In this document: piece by piece, positions 34,609 to 45,890 of the stretch
Layout of the letters: every line of letters begins with the position of its first letter
Numbering within the stretch: the first letter of the stretch is position 1
From: Vallitalea sp.
GTDB lineage: Bacteria > Bacillota > Clostridia > Lachnospirales > Vallitaleaceae
Length of the DNA stretch: 64,000 bases
Reading direction: 5' to 3'
Assembly: GCA_025210515.1 (NCBI GenBank)
Contig: JAOARM010000010.1
Span: forward strand, 124,001-188,000
Program-made: the position numbers and the translations under genes
Notes under the pieces: generated by a model
Database searches by the model: none
What the model was told of the DNA's origin: nothing
The model's input: the letters and a program-made list of their open reading frames with translations, nothing else

Positions 34609-37584
34609 ATGAGAATTAAGAGAGTTATATTGTACATATTAATGATTACACTAACAATAGGAACTACATCAACATATGCAGAGATAGATCCGACAGTTTT
34701 AACTGAAAAGGTTGAAAACGTGTATGTCGCCAGTCCTAATGCAAAAGCCATTATAGAGAATATTAGATTTTCAGATGTTAGTTCTTCATTTTGGGCTATT
34801 GAGCCAATCACTAGATTTGGCGCATTAGAAATAGTTAAAGGTTACAATGAAGATAATGCAAAGAAATACAGACCTAATGTGGCTATCACTAATGAAGAAG
34901 CATTAGCTTTTATTTTAAGAGCTTTAGGACTAGAAGAAGATGTACAAAAGGCCGCTGCTAACATAGAGAAAAATCCAGATTCACCAGAACATGTTTTGAG
35001 ACTATGGTCAAAGGGATATTTACAAATCGCTAATAATCTTAACTTAATTACTGAGGATGATTTAGATAGTGCATTTGTTGAAGAACAAGAAGGGCTTGAT
35101 CCTAATGAAAACTTTATTAGAAGAGGATATGTTACAAGAGAGCAATTAGCAGTTTGGTTGGTGAAGGCTATTAATAGACAACAACCAAATCTTCTAGCTC
35201 CAGTATATAAACAACAAGAAATATTTAATTATAGTGATTGGGAAGAGATTAATGGGGATTATATTCCTTATGTAGAATCTATTATCAAGAATCAAATTAT
35301 AGTAGGAAGTAATAAGAAATTTAATCCAAAAGGAAATGTAACTAGAGCAATGATGGCTCAGATATTTAAGAATTTGGATAATATAATATATACTACAATG
35401 AATATAACAAAATCAAATGGTATTGTTTCACATATAGAAGATAGTAATATTATGGGAGCTTCTAACAGTAAAGCTAATAGAAGAATTTTAATAAGAGATG
35501 AGAACGGATTAGTTAATGAAGTTAACTTTGAATATAATCGTAATTCAATAGATAAAATATTTACTAAAGATGTTCCAGTATTAGTAAATGGCTCAGTTGG
35601 AGGTTTGCTTACTCTACGAGAAGGAGAGTACATAGAATACCTTGTTGATAACGAGACTAATGAGATGTTATATGTATATAGCAAAGGACTTGATAAATCT
35701 TATAAGTTGGAAGGAACTCTACAACCATTGAAAGAACTTGATAATGGTAAAATAACTATCAAAAATGATAAGGCAGTAAGTTTTACATATCAAATGATAG
35801 GTAGTTTATATGATAAAGTCAAAGAAACAATATTGATTAATGACCTTATGATTAAGAAAGATGATGCACCTATTAGTAAAAAAGTTATACTTACAATTAA
35901 TAATAACTTAGTAACACAGATAGATTATATTGGAAACGAAATTATGTATAATGAAATAAGTGGTATAGTTAAAGAAAATGTACCTCTACTTGGATATATA
36001 ACAATAATCACTTGGGATGGAAAAGAAATAACTAAGAAATATATTAAGAAGAATGTAAAAGCCGAGAAACAACATTATTATGATAATGAAGATGAGATAG
36101 GCTATATTGATGAAGTATTTCCAGATTATCGTTTTGACCCAAGAGATTCAAAGATAGAAGATATTGAAGCTGGAGATATTGTACATATTAGGTTAGATGT
36201 CGATAATGAATATGTGTATAGCATTAGTGCTAAAACTAATTATATTGTTAAATATGGAATTATTAAGCAAGTAGTAAATAATGGAATTAATGGACTTAGA
36301 TTAAGAGTTGAACTAAGTGATGGCAGTTCAAGAATATATAATATTAATTCTAATGTTCCAGTTAAGAGAGCGGATAAAGTAGTATGGCAGAACGAATTAA
36401 AAGAAGGACAAGTTATAAAAATGCTTGTGAATCAAGCAGTTTTTGAACCTGGTACAATAACTGAAACTATAAAAGAAATTCTGATTGATGAGTACGGAAA
36501 TGAAGTAACTAACATATATAGAGGATCACTTGGTAAACTTAACAATGCTCAAAGAACTCTTACTATACTTAATTCTTATGAATTAACTAAAGCTGGGTGG
36601 AGAGATTATTCTAGAGCAAAAGTATTAGATGTTTCTAATAAAAACATTAAATACTATAATAACTCTAAGCAAATATCTCTTGATTATGCTATGAATAATT
36701 TAACATATGATGGAATGCAAGTATATGTTGCTATGGAAAAATATTATGATAAAGAGAAAGTTGTAAAAGTAACTTTTAGAGATGGTAGAGATTCTGTGCT
36801 TTCTCAAGATAATATAATTTATTCTAACGGCAATAACATATTTAAAATATTACAAAGACCTAATAATATAAACACTGACGATGGAACAATCGTTGTAAAA
36901 AACGGAAAGCTAGTAGAAGATAATAACATTGTATCTCCAGACTACGCTCAAGTTATACTAAACGGTTATAATAGAGCAGCAGTGGTCAACATTACTCCTG
37001 AGCCAAGTAATGCAGCTACATCTATATTTAGAGGAAGAATCAAGAATATTGATGAAAATGAACAAATGGAAGTTCAATCTTTTGCATTGCTTAGAGATAT
37101 GAAATGGATATATTCACCTATTCCAAGACTATTTACTATTGATTATGAAACAATAATTATTGATGAAAATGGTATAGTTTCACAAAAAGACTTTATTGAT
37201 TACTCTGAGAAAACAAAAGTTGACAATGTATATACTATTATATCAGATGGAACGAAAGCAAAATATGTTGTGGAAAATCCTTATTGTATTGATGGAGTAA
37301 AAGGTGAGATATATGAGATAGCTAATGATAACATTAAGATAAAAGATACAATTGTACTTAATAAAAATACAAATACTTGGCGTGATTTGAGTTATAGTAA
37401 TAGTTATGCTGATATTAAATTACAAAATAATAGTATCATTATTAAAAACAATGAAGTCATTTCTTATGATGAGCTTGAAAAAGGTGATGTAATAAAAGTT
37501 CTTACTAATGAATACTTAATTAATAAATTAGCTTTAAATAAATCAAGAGAAGTTAATGGATATATTATTCTTGTTGAGAAATAG
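34609..37584 (+). CDS. S-layer homology (SLH) domain protein
   Basis: A 991-aa exported surface protein. It has a signal peptide (about residues 1-24, ending TYA) and N-terminal SLH modules. One begins IRFSDVSSSFWAIEPI (about 50-108), a second includes VTREQLAVWLVKAI, and a third runs DYIPYVESIIKNQIIVG to VTRAMMAQIFKNL (about 205-260). SLH modules bind pyruvylated wall polysaccharide, so this protein is probably held non-covalently on the wall. The remaining 700 residues are beta-rich repeats of short strand-turn units without a known family. The ATG at 34609 follows GGAGG; the TTG at 34600 is too close to it. A second SLH protein follows 39 bp later, suggesting an operon. Confidence 0.87.
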   Translation: MRIKRVILYILMITLTIGTTSTYAEIDPTVLTEKVENVYVASPNAKAIIENIRFSDVSSSFWAIEPITRFGALEIVKGYNEDNAKKYRPNVAITNEEALAFILRALGLEEDVQKAAANIEKNPDSPEHVLRLWSKGYLQIANNLNLITEDDLDSAFVEEQEGLDPNENFIRRGYVTREQLAVWLVKAINRQQPNLLAPVYKQQEIFNYSDWEEINGDYIPYVESIIKNQIIVGSNKKFNPKGNVTRAMMAQIFKNLDNIIYTTMNITKSNGIVSHIEDSNIMGASNSKANRRILIRDENGLVNEVNFEYNRNSIDKIFTKDVPVLVNGSVGGLLTLREGEYIEYLVDNETNEMLYVYSKGLDKSYKLEGTLQPLKELDNGKITIKNDKAVSFTYQMIGSLYDKVKETILINDLMIKKDDAPISKKVILTINNNLVTQIDYIGNEIMYNEISGIVKENVPLLGYITIITWDGKEITKKYIKKNVKAEKQHYYDNEDEIGYIDEVFPDYRFDPRDSKIEDIEAGDIVHIRLDVDNEYVYSISAKTNYIVKYGIIKQVVNNGINGLRLRVELSDGSSRIYNINSNVPVKRADKVVWQNELKEGQVIKMLVNQAVFEPGTITETIKEILIDEYGNEVTNIYRGSLGKLNNAQRTLTILNSYELTKAGWRDYSRAKVLDVSNKNIKYYNNSKQISLDYAMNNLTYDGMQVYVAMEKYYDKEKVVKVTFRDGRDSVLSQDNIIYSNGNNIFKILQRPNNINTDDGTIVVKNGKLVEDNNIVSPDYAQVILNGYNRAAVVNITPEPSNAATSIFRGRIKNIDENEQMEVQSFALLRDMKWIYSPIPRLFTIDYETIIIDENGIVSQKDFIDYSEKTKVDNVYTIISDGTKAKYVVENPYCIDGVKGEIYEIANDNIKIKDTIVLNKNTNTWRDLSYSNSYADIKLQNNSIIIKNNEVISYDELEKGDVIKVLTNEYLINKLALNKSREVNGYIILVEK

Positions 37585-37623
37585 AACATATTGATGACTA
37601 CAAAAGGAAGGATTGAATAATAC

Positions 37624-39126
37624 ATGAAGAAAACACTTGTAAAGATGATTGTTATGATGTTCACTTTTGGTTTGCTTAGCATATATGCCTATGCAGATGC
37701 AGGAGACATGGGTTATTTTGGAGGTATTTCAGAAGGAACTAATTTGCCAAAAACTATTGAAAAATATGTGCCAGTAAAGGAACAGAAAACTAAAACTATG
37801 CAATACAAGGAAATAGTTTTTATATCTGGTGAACCAGTTACATTTCAAGGTACAATTAAGGTAACTAAAAACGATGATATACTGAAAACTCAGCAAAATG
37901 GTACATATACAGAGAAGTATGATATTAAAGCAAGTAATGTTGATAAAAATGCAACTCTCGATAGAAGCATTCAATTTAAAACTTCTTTTGATCATAAAGA
38001 TAGAGAGTATAGAAAACAAATTGTAACTGATTCAGAAGTAATAGACTGGAAAGATAAAATCGAAATAGATGGAGTAACATATAATTTAGATGAGGATATT
38101 TCTACATTTTCATTTAGTGGAGTAAAAGATATCACTCCTGGAGTAAGTTATTATAGTAATACAATATCTTATAACGCACATTATATAACAAGTGATAATA
38201 GAAACTTACAAATAGTCACTAATGGTTCAATAGTTGGGTATGACCAACCTTGGTCAAAAGTAGAAACTGGACAAATAACGATGGATATTCAAGATAAAGA
38301 TTCACAAATGCAAATATTATTATATCCTTCTCTTGAAGCTAAGAAAACAATGTATTATGATAAAACTTCGCCTTTTCCTATAAGTTTTGACGGTACATAT
38401 AATCAGAGACTAGAAAGAGAAGCTTCATTAAAATATCGAGTAACTACTAATCATCCTAACTTATCTAATAGCCAATTGAATAATAGTATATTGTTAACAA
38501 CAGCAAATCAAATTGAGAAGCTACCTATTCCTGCGGGATTAGATTTCATGTTAGGACATGATGCAGAAGAAGATATTAAGAAGTTATATAGTATGGAAAT
38601 ATTTACAGAAATACCACATAGAAATATGATGGTTGAAGCAATGCCTAGAGGAGAATTTATCAAAAGCTTATGTATTGCTATGAATATTGATACTTCTGAT
38701 TACATAGTAACTAATAGAAATAAGGACAATATGAAAGTTGTTTTTGGTGATGTATTACCAGATAATCCATTATATCCTTATATAATGGCAGCATATGATG
38801 CAAAACTTATTAAAGGGACAGGTAAAACTTTCAATATATCAAAGCCTATTCTTAGACAAGAAGCATTTGTTATCTATATAAGAGTAATTGGACTACAGAG
38901 CATAGGAGTCTCAGAAAGTCCTGCAACACATTTTACAGATGACAAAGAAATTGCTAGTTGGGCAAGAAAAGAAATACAAGCTGGTTATAAGTTAGGTATA
39001 ATTAAGGCAGATAAACAAGGGAAAATATCACCAACTAAATGGTTATCAAAAGTAGAAGCTGCTGCTACAATTAATCATTTAATTGATTATCTAAGAGAAG
39101 AAATATCTACATATTATAGACAGTAA
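37624..39126 (+). CDS. S-layer homology domain protein with C-terminal SLH modules
   Basis: A 500-aa exported protein. It has a signal peptide (about residues 1-24, ending AYA), a beta-rich middle (about 30-310) of unknown family and three C-terminal SLH modules. These are near 322-360 (MPRGEFIKSLCIAM), 376-430 (VVFGDVLPDNPLYPYIMAAYD region, LRQEAFVIYIRVI) and 438-490 (HFTDDKEIASWARKEIQ, VEAAATINHLIDYL). It is likely attached to wall polysaccharide like its upstream neighbour, but with the SLH block at the opposite end of the chain. The gene begins 39 bp after the first SLH gene and is followed by the processing protease ctpA. No enzymatic motif is seen. Confidence 0.85.
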   Translation: MKKTLVKMIVMMFTFGLLSIYAYADAGDMGYFGGISEGTNLPKTIEKYVPVKEQKTKTMQYKEIVFISGEPVTFQGTIKVTKNDDILKTQQNGTYTEKYDIKASNVDKNATLDRSIQFKTSFDHKDREYRKQIVTDSEVIDWKDKIEIDGVTYNLDEDISTFSFSGVKDITPGVSYYSNTISYNAHYITSDNRNLQIVTNGSIVGYDQPWSKVETGQITMDIQDKDSQMQILLYPSLEAKKTMYYDKTSPFPISFDGTYNQRLEREASLKYRVTTNHPNLSNSQLNNSILLTTANQIEKLPIPAGLDFMLGHDAEEDIKKLYSMEIFTEIPHRNMMVEAMPRGEFIKSLCIAMNIDTSDYIVTNRNKDNMKVVFGDVLPDNPLYPYIMAAYDAKLIKGTGKTFNISKPILRQEAFVIYIRVIGLQSIGVSESPATHFTDDKEIASWARKEIQAGYKLGIIKADKQGKISPTKWLSKVEAAATINHLIDYLREEISTYYRQ

Positions 39127-39266
39127 TTATTGATAGTAACACCATAAAATAATATATTACCCTATATAATCTACGCTAGGCTAGTGTATCATTATAGTTC
39201 TTGTGTAAGCATGTGGGTAAAAGTTGCTTGCCATATAGCAGATAGTCGAAAGGATGAAGATAAAAC

Positions 39267-40661
39267 ATGAAAAAATATATGAAGAAAATATTAATGACAG
39301 TATTAGTTATATCAATATTAGTAACACCCGTTAATGTACAAGCAGATGAAAAGGTTGTTGAAGCAAAAGGTGAAGAGTTCAAAGCATTAATGAATCTTAT
39401 AATGAATAGATATGTAGGTGACGAAGTAACAGAAGAACAATTATTCAAAGCAGCAATTGATGGTATGTTTAATGAGTTAGATGATTATTCAACTTTTTAT
39501 ACAAAAAAACAAGCAGATAAATTAATGGAAACTGTATCAGGAGAGTTTGTAGGAGTAGGTATTGAAATTGTGCAATCAGGAAATTGGGTTAAGGTATCAA
39601 AACCCCTTCCAAAATCACCTGCAATTAAAGCAGGAGTAAAAGCAGAAGACATTATTATTGCAGTTAATGGTGAAAGTACTGAGAATTTAACTCCTAATGA
39701 GACAGCAAATAAAATTAGGGGAGAAGAAGGAACAAAGGTCTCTATAACATTTAAAAGAGGAGAAACTAAATATACTGTAGAATTAGTAAGGTCGGTAATA
39801 AAACAAACAGCAGTTGAGACTAGGGAAGTAAATGAGCTGTTTCCTAAGTTAGATAAAGCAAGAGCAAAACAAATTACATATATCAAGATTAATTCTATTA
39901 ATGCTAATGTAGCAATAGATATTGTACCTCACCTTCTAAAAGCTAAAGATAGTGGAGTGAAATATTTAATTCTAGATTTAAGAGACAATTTAGGTGGTTT
40001 TGTAGATACAGGAGTTGCTTTATGTGATTTACTTATTCCTAAAGGAAATATTCTTCATTTTGTTAACAAAGAAGGAAGAAAGACAACATTTACAACTGAC
40101 TTAGAAGAAGCACCATTTGAATTAGTTGTTCTTACTAATGAGAATACTGCTTCAGCGTCAGAATTTATTGCTGCTGCTGTTAAAGAATCTGGTGCAGGTG
40201 TAACAGTTGGAGAAAACACTTATGGAAAAGGAGTTGCACAATACATATATTCTTTATCTGATAATTATGGATTAAAATTAACAACAGAGGAATTCTTATC
40301 TAGAGATGGTAATAAAATTAATAAAATCGGTGTAGCTCCAGATTATGAAGTAATTGTTCCTAATCTTATAATAAGTGGTGAAAGATTATTTCTTAATGAT
40401 AAGTTAGAAGAAGTTATGCCTGTTGAGAATATATTGAAGTTTTTGGGATATGATATAGATACTCCAGATTATGTATATGATGAAAAAACAGAAAAAGCTA
40501 TAACTAAATTTCAGAAAGAAAATAAACTTAGAGCATATGGAGTAGCTGACTATCCAACACTTAAAGCTCTTAATAAAAAATTAGTTGAACAAGTTGGAAA
40601 AAAAGATATACAATTAGAAAAGGCTTTAGAGGTAATTTTAAGTAAAATGAACAAAAATTAA
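39267..40661 (+). CDS. ctpA: S41 family C-terminal processing peptidase
   Basis: An exported serine protease of 464 aa. It has a signal peptide (about 1-27, ending VQA), a helical N-terminal region, and a PDZ domain (about 80-165, with KSPAIKAGVKAEDIIIAVNG). The S41 catalytic core has YLILDLRDNLGGFVDTGV, the nucleophile Ser in NTASASEFIAAAV and the general-base Lys in YGKGVAQ. A C-terminal peptidoglycan-binding-type module follows (KAITKFQKENKLRAYGVAD). Such Ser/Lys proteases trim envelope proteins or regulatory membrane proteins; in spore formers related CtpB proteins act in the sigma-K checkpoint. This protein's substrate is unknown. Confidence 0.92.
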   Translation: MKKYMKKILMTVLVISILVTPVNVQADEKVVEAKGEEFKALMNLIMNRYVGDEVTEEQLFKAAIDGMFNELDDYSTFYTKKQADKLMETVSGEFVGVGIEIVQSGNWVKVSKPLPKSPAIKAGVKAEDIIIAVNGESTENLTPNETANKIRGEEGTKVSITFKRGETKYTVELVRSVIKQTAVETREVNELFPKLDKARAKQITYIKINSINANVAIDIVPHLLKAKDSGVKYLILDLRDNLGGFVDTGVALCDLLIPKGNILHFVNKEGRKTTFTTDLEEAPFELVVLTNENTASASEFIAAAVKESGAGVTVGENTYGKGVAQYIYSLSDNYGLKLTTEEFLSRDGNKINKIGVAPDYEVIVPNLIISGERLFLNDKLEEVMPVENILKFLGYDIDTPDYVYDEKTEKAITKFQKENKLRAYGVADYPTLKALNKKLVEQVGKKDIQLEKALEVILSKMNKN

Positions 40662-42632
<1,971 letters not shown>

Positions 42633-42644
42633 CACTTTTTTGCT

Positions 42645-43028
42645 TTATTTTTTATATCCTTTAATTCCAACAATATACATTCCAGCTAAATCTACTTTTA
42701 CCATTTTCTTAACAGGTAATACTTTAAATACTTTTTCATCACACATTAAAGTAGTAATTTTAGGGCCGATTTTTGCTTTAACCAAAGGTAACTTTCTCAT
42801 ACGCATATATTTAGGAATCTGGTCTTGTACAATTTTTGGTAAGTTTGAATCTTTGACTTTCTGTTTCTTTTTATCTATAACAAGTATAGAAGTTGTCATT
42901 TTGTTTTGATTAATCATTGTTTGCTGTTCATCAGCTTTTCCTTGAAGTTTTCTACCTACAAAATATAGGATTACAAGAATAACTGCGATAATTCCTAAAA
43001 CTAGTAATAGAATCTGCCACCAATTCAT
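42645..43028 (-). CDS. Conserved small membrane-anchored protein of unknown function
   Basis: A 127-aa protein with one N-terminal membrane span (WWQILLLVLGIIAVILVILYFVG, about residues 3-25) and a basic soluble domain of about 95 residues. The soluble part has KMTTSILVIDKKKQKVKDSN and a LPLVKAKIGPKITTLMCDEKVF core. Similar proteins occur in other Lachnospirales-type genomes, but I know no function. The start at 43028 follows AAGGAGGT. It shares the minus strand with plsC, separated by that gene's terminator, so it is transcribed separately. Confidence 0.75.
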   Translation of the reverse strand: MNWWQILLLVLGIIAVILVILYFVGRKLQGKADEQQTMINQNKMTTSILVIDKKKQKVKDSNLPKIVQDQIPKYMRMRKLPLVKAKIGPKITTLMCDEKVFKVLPVKKMVKVDLAGMYIVGIKGYKK

Positions 43029-43101
43029 AGGTGTACCTCCTTATATGAATCTTATTAAATACGTTCTTTATATTTTATCATTAAATCAATTAAAAATCAA
43101 A

Positions 43102-43131
43102 GAGGAAATTTGTAATAGAACAAATTTCCTC
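43102..43131 (-). terminator. Terminator of plsC (minus strand)
   Basis: A perfect 12-bp stem (43102-43113 with 43120-43131) is followed on the minus strand by TTTGATTTTT. Confidence 0.8.
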
Positions 43132-43158
43132 AATAAGTTTTATTGAATATTAGAATTA

Positions 43159-43875
43159 TTAACTATTAAGAAGTCCAATAGTTATTTCTCTAATATAAGA
43201 AGCACTTTTTTTTCGATTTTCTTCAGATAGTTCACTTAGTATAATAGGTTCACCAAAGTTAAGTTTAACATTACTTTTCTTAATTGATAGATGGTCATTG
43301 TTTTCAAAAATATCATCAGTTCCTTGAATACTAAAAGGAATAACTGGTACATTAGCTTTTTGTGCAAGTTTAAGACTTCCTTGCTTAAAAGGTAGCGGTT
43401 CTTCAGATATTTTATTTCTAGTTCCTTCTGGGAATATAACTAAAGGATGACCTGATTTTAATAATTCAATACCTTCAAGAATGGTTTTCAATGCCTTTCT
43501 TGGGTTCTCTCTATCAATAGGTAAGCTACCAATTACAATCATAAGTAAATTAAGATATGGTACTTTTGTAACTTCTTTTTTTCCTATAAAGCCAAAAGGT
43601 CTATTAATAGTATTAATTAATAAAACTATATCAAATATACTTCTATGATTACCAACAAATAAAACTGTTTCATCTGGTATGTTTTGTAAACCTGTAATAG
43701 TTATTTTACTACCAGTTAAAAACATAATACCTTTTGTTAAACCTGTAACTAAAGTTTTACTAATTTCATATTGCTTTGTTTTTGAAAATAACCCTACTGC
43801 AAAACATATTATAAGTATGGGTAATGTAATAATAATATATATACCAATAAATATAACAATTATTACTGATCTCAT
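43159..43875 (-). CDS. plsC: 1-acyl-sn-glycerol-3-phosphate acyltransferase
   Basis: Acylates lysophosphatidic acid to phosphatidic acid at the membrane, the second acylation in phospholipid synthesis. At 238 aa it has one N-terminal hydrophobic region (about residues 3-27), the catalytic NHRSIFD (HX4D) motif, FIGKKEV, and the glycerol-phosphate-binding FPEGTRNK, followed by VPVIPFSIQG. Length and motif order are typical of PlsC. The start ATG at 43875 follows AAGGTGATT. It lies downstream of malQ on the same strand, with 166 bp between them. Confidence 0.93.
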   Translation of the reverse strand: MRSVIIVIFIGIYIIITLPILIICFAVGLFSKTKQYEISKTLVTGLTKGIMFLTGSKITITGLQNIPDETVLFVGNHRSIFDIVLLINTINRPFGFIGKKEVTKVPYLNLLMIVIGSLPIDRENPRKALKTILEGIELLKSGHPLVIFPEGTRNKISEEPLPFKQGSLKLAQKANVPVIPFSIQGTDDIFENNDHLSIKKSNVKLNFGEPIILSELSEENRKKSASYIREITIGLLNS

Positions 43876-44041
43876 TTAATCACCTTATCCACTATAGTTT
43901 TCTATACATTATAAGCTTAAGACTATATGAGTGCTTTGATAACTATGTCACAAGTTAGTTACGAATATAGACTATATGCTTATATATGTTAATCATTATT
44001 ATATCATTAATAATATTTTTTCGCCATATTTATTATATAAT

Positions 44042-45571
44042 TTACTTCAACATGGACTGGTTTCTCCCAAATAGTATAGTAATTTGCTTTAATCTGTGGA
44101 TAATATTATTATTTAGCATATCTTCTGTGTATCTCCATTGCCAATTACCCATAGATGTACCAGGTAAATTCATCCTTGCATTAGTATCAAGAGATAAAAT
44201 ATCTTGTAAAGGTACTATTGCCATCTGTGAAACTGAGCTAAAACAAGTTCTAATAAAATCCCAGCTTATATTATTAGCATCAGTATTCATATATCTTCTG
44301 ACTTTGTCTTTCTTATTTTCGTCTACTTTTTGATACCATCCAACTGTTGTATCATTGTCATGAGTGCCACTATAGCATATAGTGTTAAATGTATAATTAT
44401 GAGGAAGAAAATCATTGTCTTTCATATCTTCAAAAGCAAATTGTAATATTTTCATTCCAGGTAAATTATAATCATCTCTCAATTTTTTTACTTCATCTGT
44501 TATAATGCCTAAATCTTCTGCAATAATAGGTAAATCATTACCTAGAGAATGACAAATAGCATCAAACAAATCATTTGAAGGCCCTTTTTTCCAAGTGCCA
44601 TTAATAGCTGTTTTGTTACCATATGGAATAGACCAATAACTTTCAAATCCACGAAAATGATCAATCCTAATAATATCAACTAATTGAAGATTATGTGATA
44701 ACCTGCTTATCCACCACTTATAATTAGTTTTTTTGTGTATAGCCCAATTATATAATGGATTACCCCATAACTGACCAGATTCACTAAAGTAATCAGGAGG
44801 GACACCTGCTACATCTGTTGGATAGCCATTAGAATCAAGTGAAAATAGTTCTCTATTAGCCCATACATCACTGCTATCATATGATACAAATATTGGTATA
44901 TCACCTATAATTTTAATACCATTTTTGTTAGCATAATTTTTCAGATCAGTCCATTGCTTATAGAAAATATACTGAATGAATTTATAATAATTAACTTCTG
45001 TATATAGTTTTTCCCTCCACAAATCTTTTGATTCCTGTGTTGGGTTAGCAATAGTTGTGTCCCACTCACTCCATACTTTACCACCAAAATAATCTTTGCA
45101 TGCCATGAAGAGAGCATAATCATCTAGCCATTGTTTATTGTTATTACAAAATAATTCATATTCTTTAATTAATATATTATTGCTTGACTTATTAAAGTTG
45201 CTATATGCTTTTTTTAGTAGAGAAAATTTATAGTTAATAACTAATCCGTAATCAATTTTATGAGAATGAAATGAGTGAGAGTTATTAATATCTTCATAAT
45301 CTAATAGATTTTCTTCAATTAATTTATCTGGGCTTATAATAAGAGGTTGCCCTGCAAATGATGAAAAGGATTGATAAGGTGAATCGCCAAAACCTGTAGG
45401 ACCAATAGGAAGTATTTGCCATAATGATTGTTTGCTTTCTATGAGAAAATCAATGAAATGATAAGCTAAATAACCTAAATCTCCTATTCCATATGGGCTT
45501 GGTAAAGAAGTAGGGTGTAGAAGTACACCAGATATTCTTTCATTTATATTTTCTGTATTTGTGTCTTTCAA
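44042..45571 (-). CDS. malQ: 4-alpha-glucanotransferase (amylomaltase, GH77)
   Basis: Transfers alpha-1,4-glucan segments between maltodextrins, releasing glucose and longer chains. GH77 motifs are visible: GVLLHPTSLPSPYGIGDLG at the N-terminus, the catalytic Asp in IIRIDHFRGFESYW, the general-acid Glu in IIAEDLG, and the transition-state Asp in YSGTHDNDT. It has about 509 aa, a normal length. The TTG at 45571 is preferred because GGGGTG lies six bases upstream; an ATG (45577) and a GTG (45580) directly abut or overlap that site. Together with glycogen phosphorylase (52001) it would allow use of glycogen or maltodextrins. Confidence 0.93.
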   Translation of the reverse strand: MKDTNTENINERISGVLLHPTSLPSPYGIGDLGYLAYHFIDFLIESKQSLWQILPIGPTGFGDSPYQSFSSFAGQPLIISPDKLIEENLLDYEDINNSHSFHSHKIDYGLVINYKFSLLKKAYSNFNKSSNNILIKEYELFCNNNKQWLDDYALFMACKDYFGGKVWSEWDTTIANPTQESKDLWREKLYTEVNYYKFIQYIFYKQWTDLKNYANKNGIKIIGDIPIFVSYDSSDVWANRELFSLDSNGYPTDVAGVPPDYFSESGQLWGNPLYNWAIHKKTNYKWWISRLSHNLQLVDIIRIDHFRGFESYWSIPYGNKTAINGTWKKGPSNDLFDAICHSLGNDLPIIAEDLGIITDEVKKLRDDYNLPGMKILQFAFEDMKDNDFLPHNYTFNTICYSGTHDNDTTVGWYQKVDENKKDKVRRYMNTDANNISWDFIRTCFSSVSQMAIVPLQDILSLDTNARMNLPGTSMGNWQWRYTEDMLNNNIIHRLKQITILFGRNQSMLK

Positions 45572-45890
45572 TAACATCACCCCAAGTATTTATTTGTTTT
45601 ATAGTATATATGAATAATATAGAAAATGTGACCTTCATATAATAAATATTCATATGTATATAAAAGTTAGTTATAGTATGAACTAAAAAGAGTGCATTTA
45701 ACCATAAGTATAACTATTGGAATAATCTAATTATTGACAAGATGTACAGTAATTATAAATAATGTTGAAAAGATGGTACTAGTAATATATATTGGATGCG
45801 TATTGTTAGAATAAAAGTAAAGAAATAGGTTAGATATGAAGGGATTTATTAGTTATTTTCATACCTAACCTAATGTACATAATTAAATAT
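45572..45890. other. malQ-pncB intergenic region
   Basis: It is AT-rich and holds the pncB terminator (45827-45871) plus a plus-strand TTGACA (45734) that has no acceptable -10 or downstream gene. No gene was found. Confidence 0.4.
45827..45871 (-). terminator. Terminator of pncB (minus strand)
   Basis: A 14-position stem with one mismatch (45827-45840 with 45858-45871) is followed on the minus strand by a pyrimidine-rich tail. Confidence 0.65.

Noticed and set aside
45734..45763. TTGACA promoter-like site
   Set aside because: No acceptable -10 at 16-18 bp and no downstream plus-strand gene.
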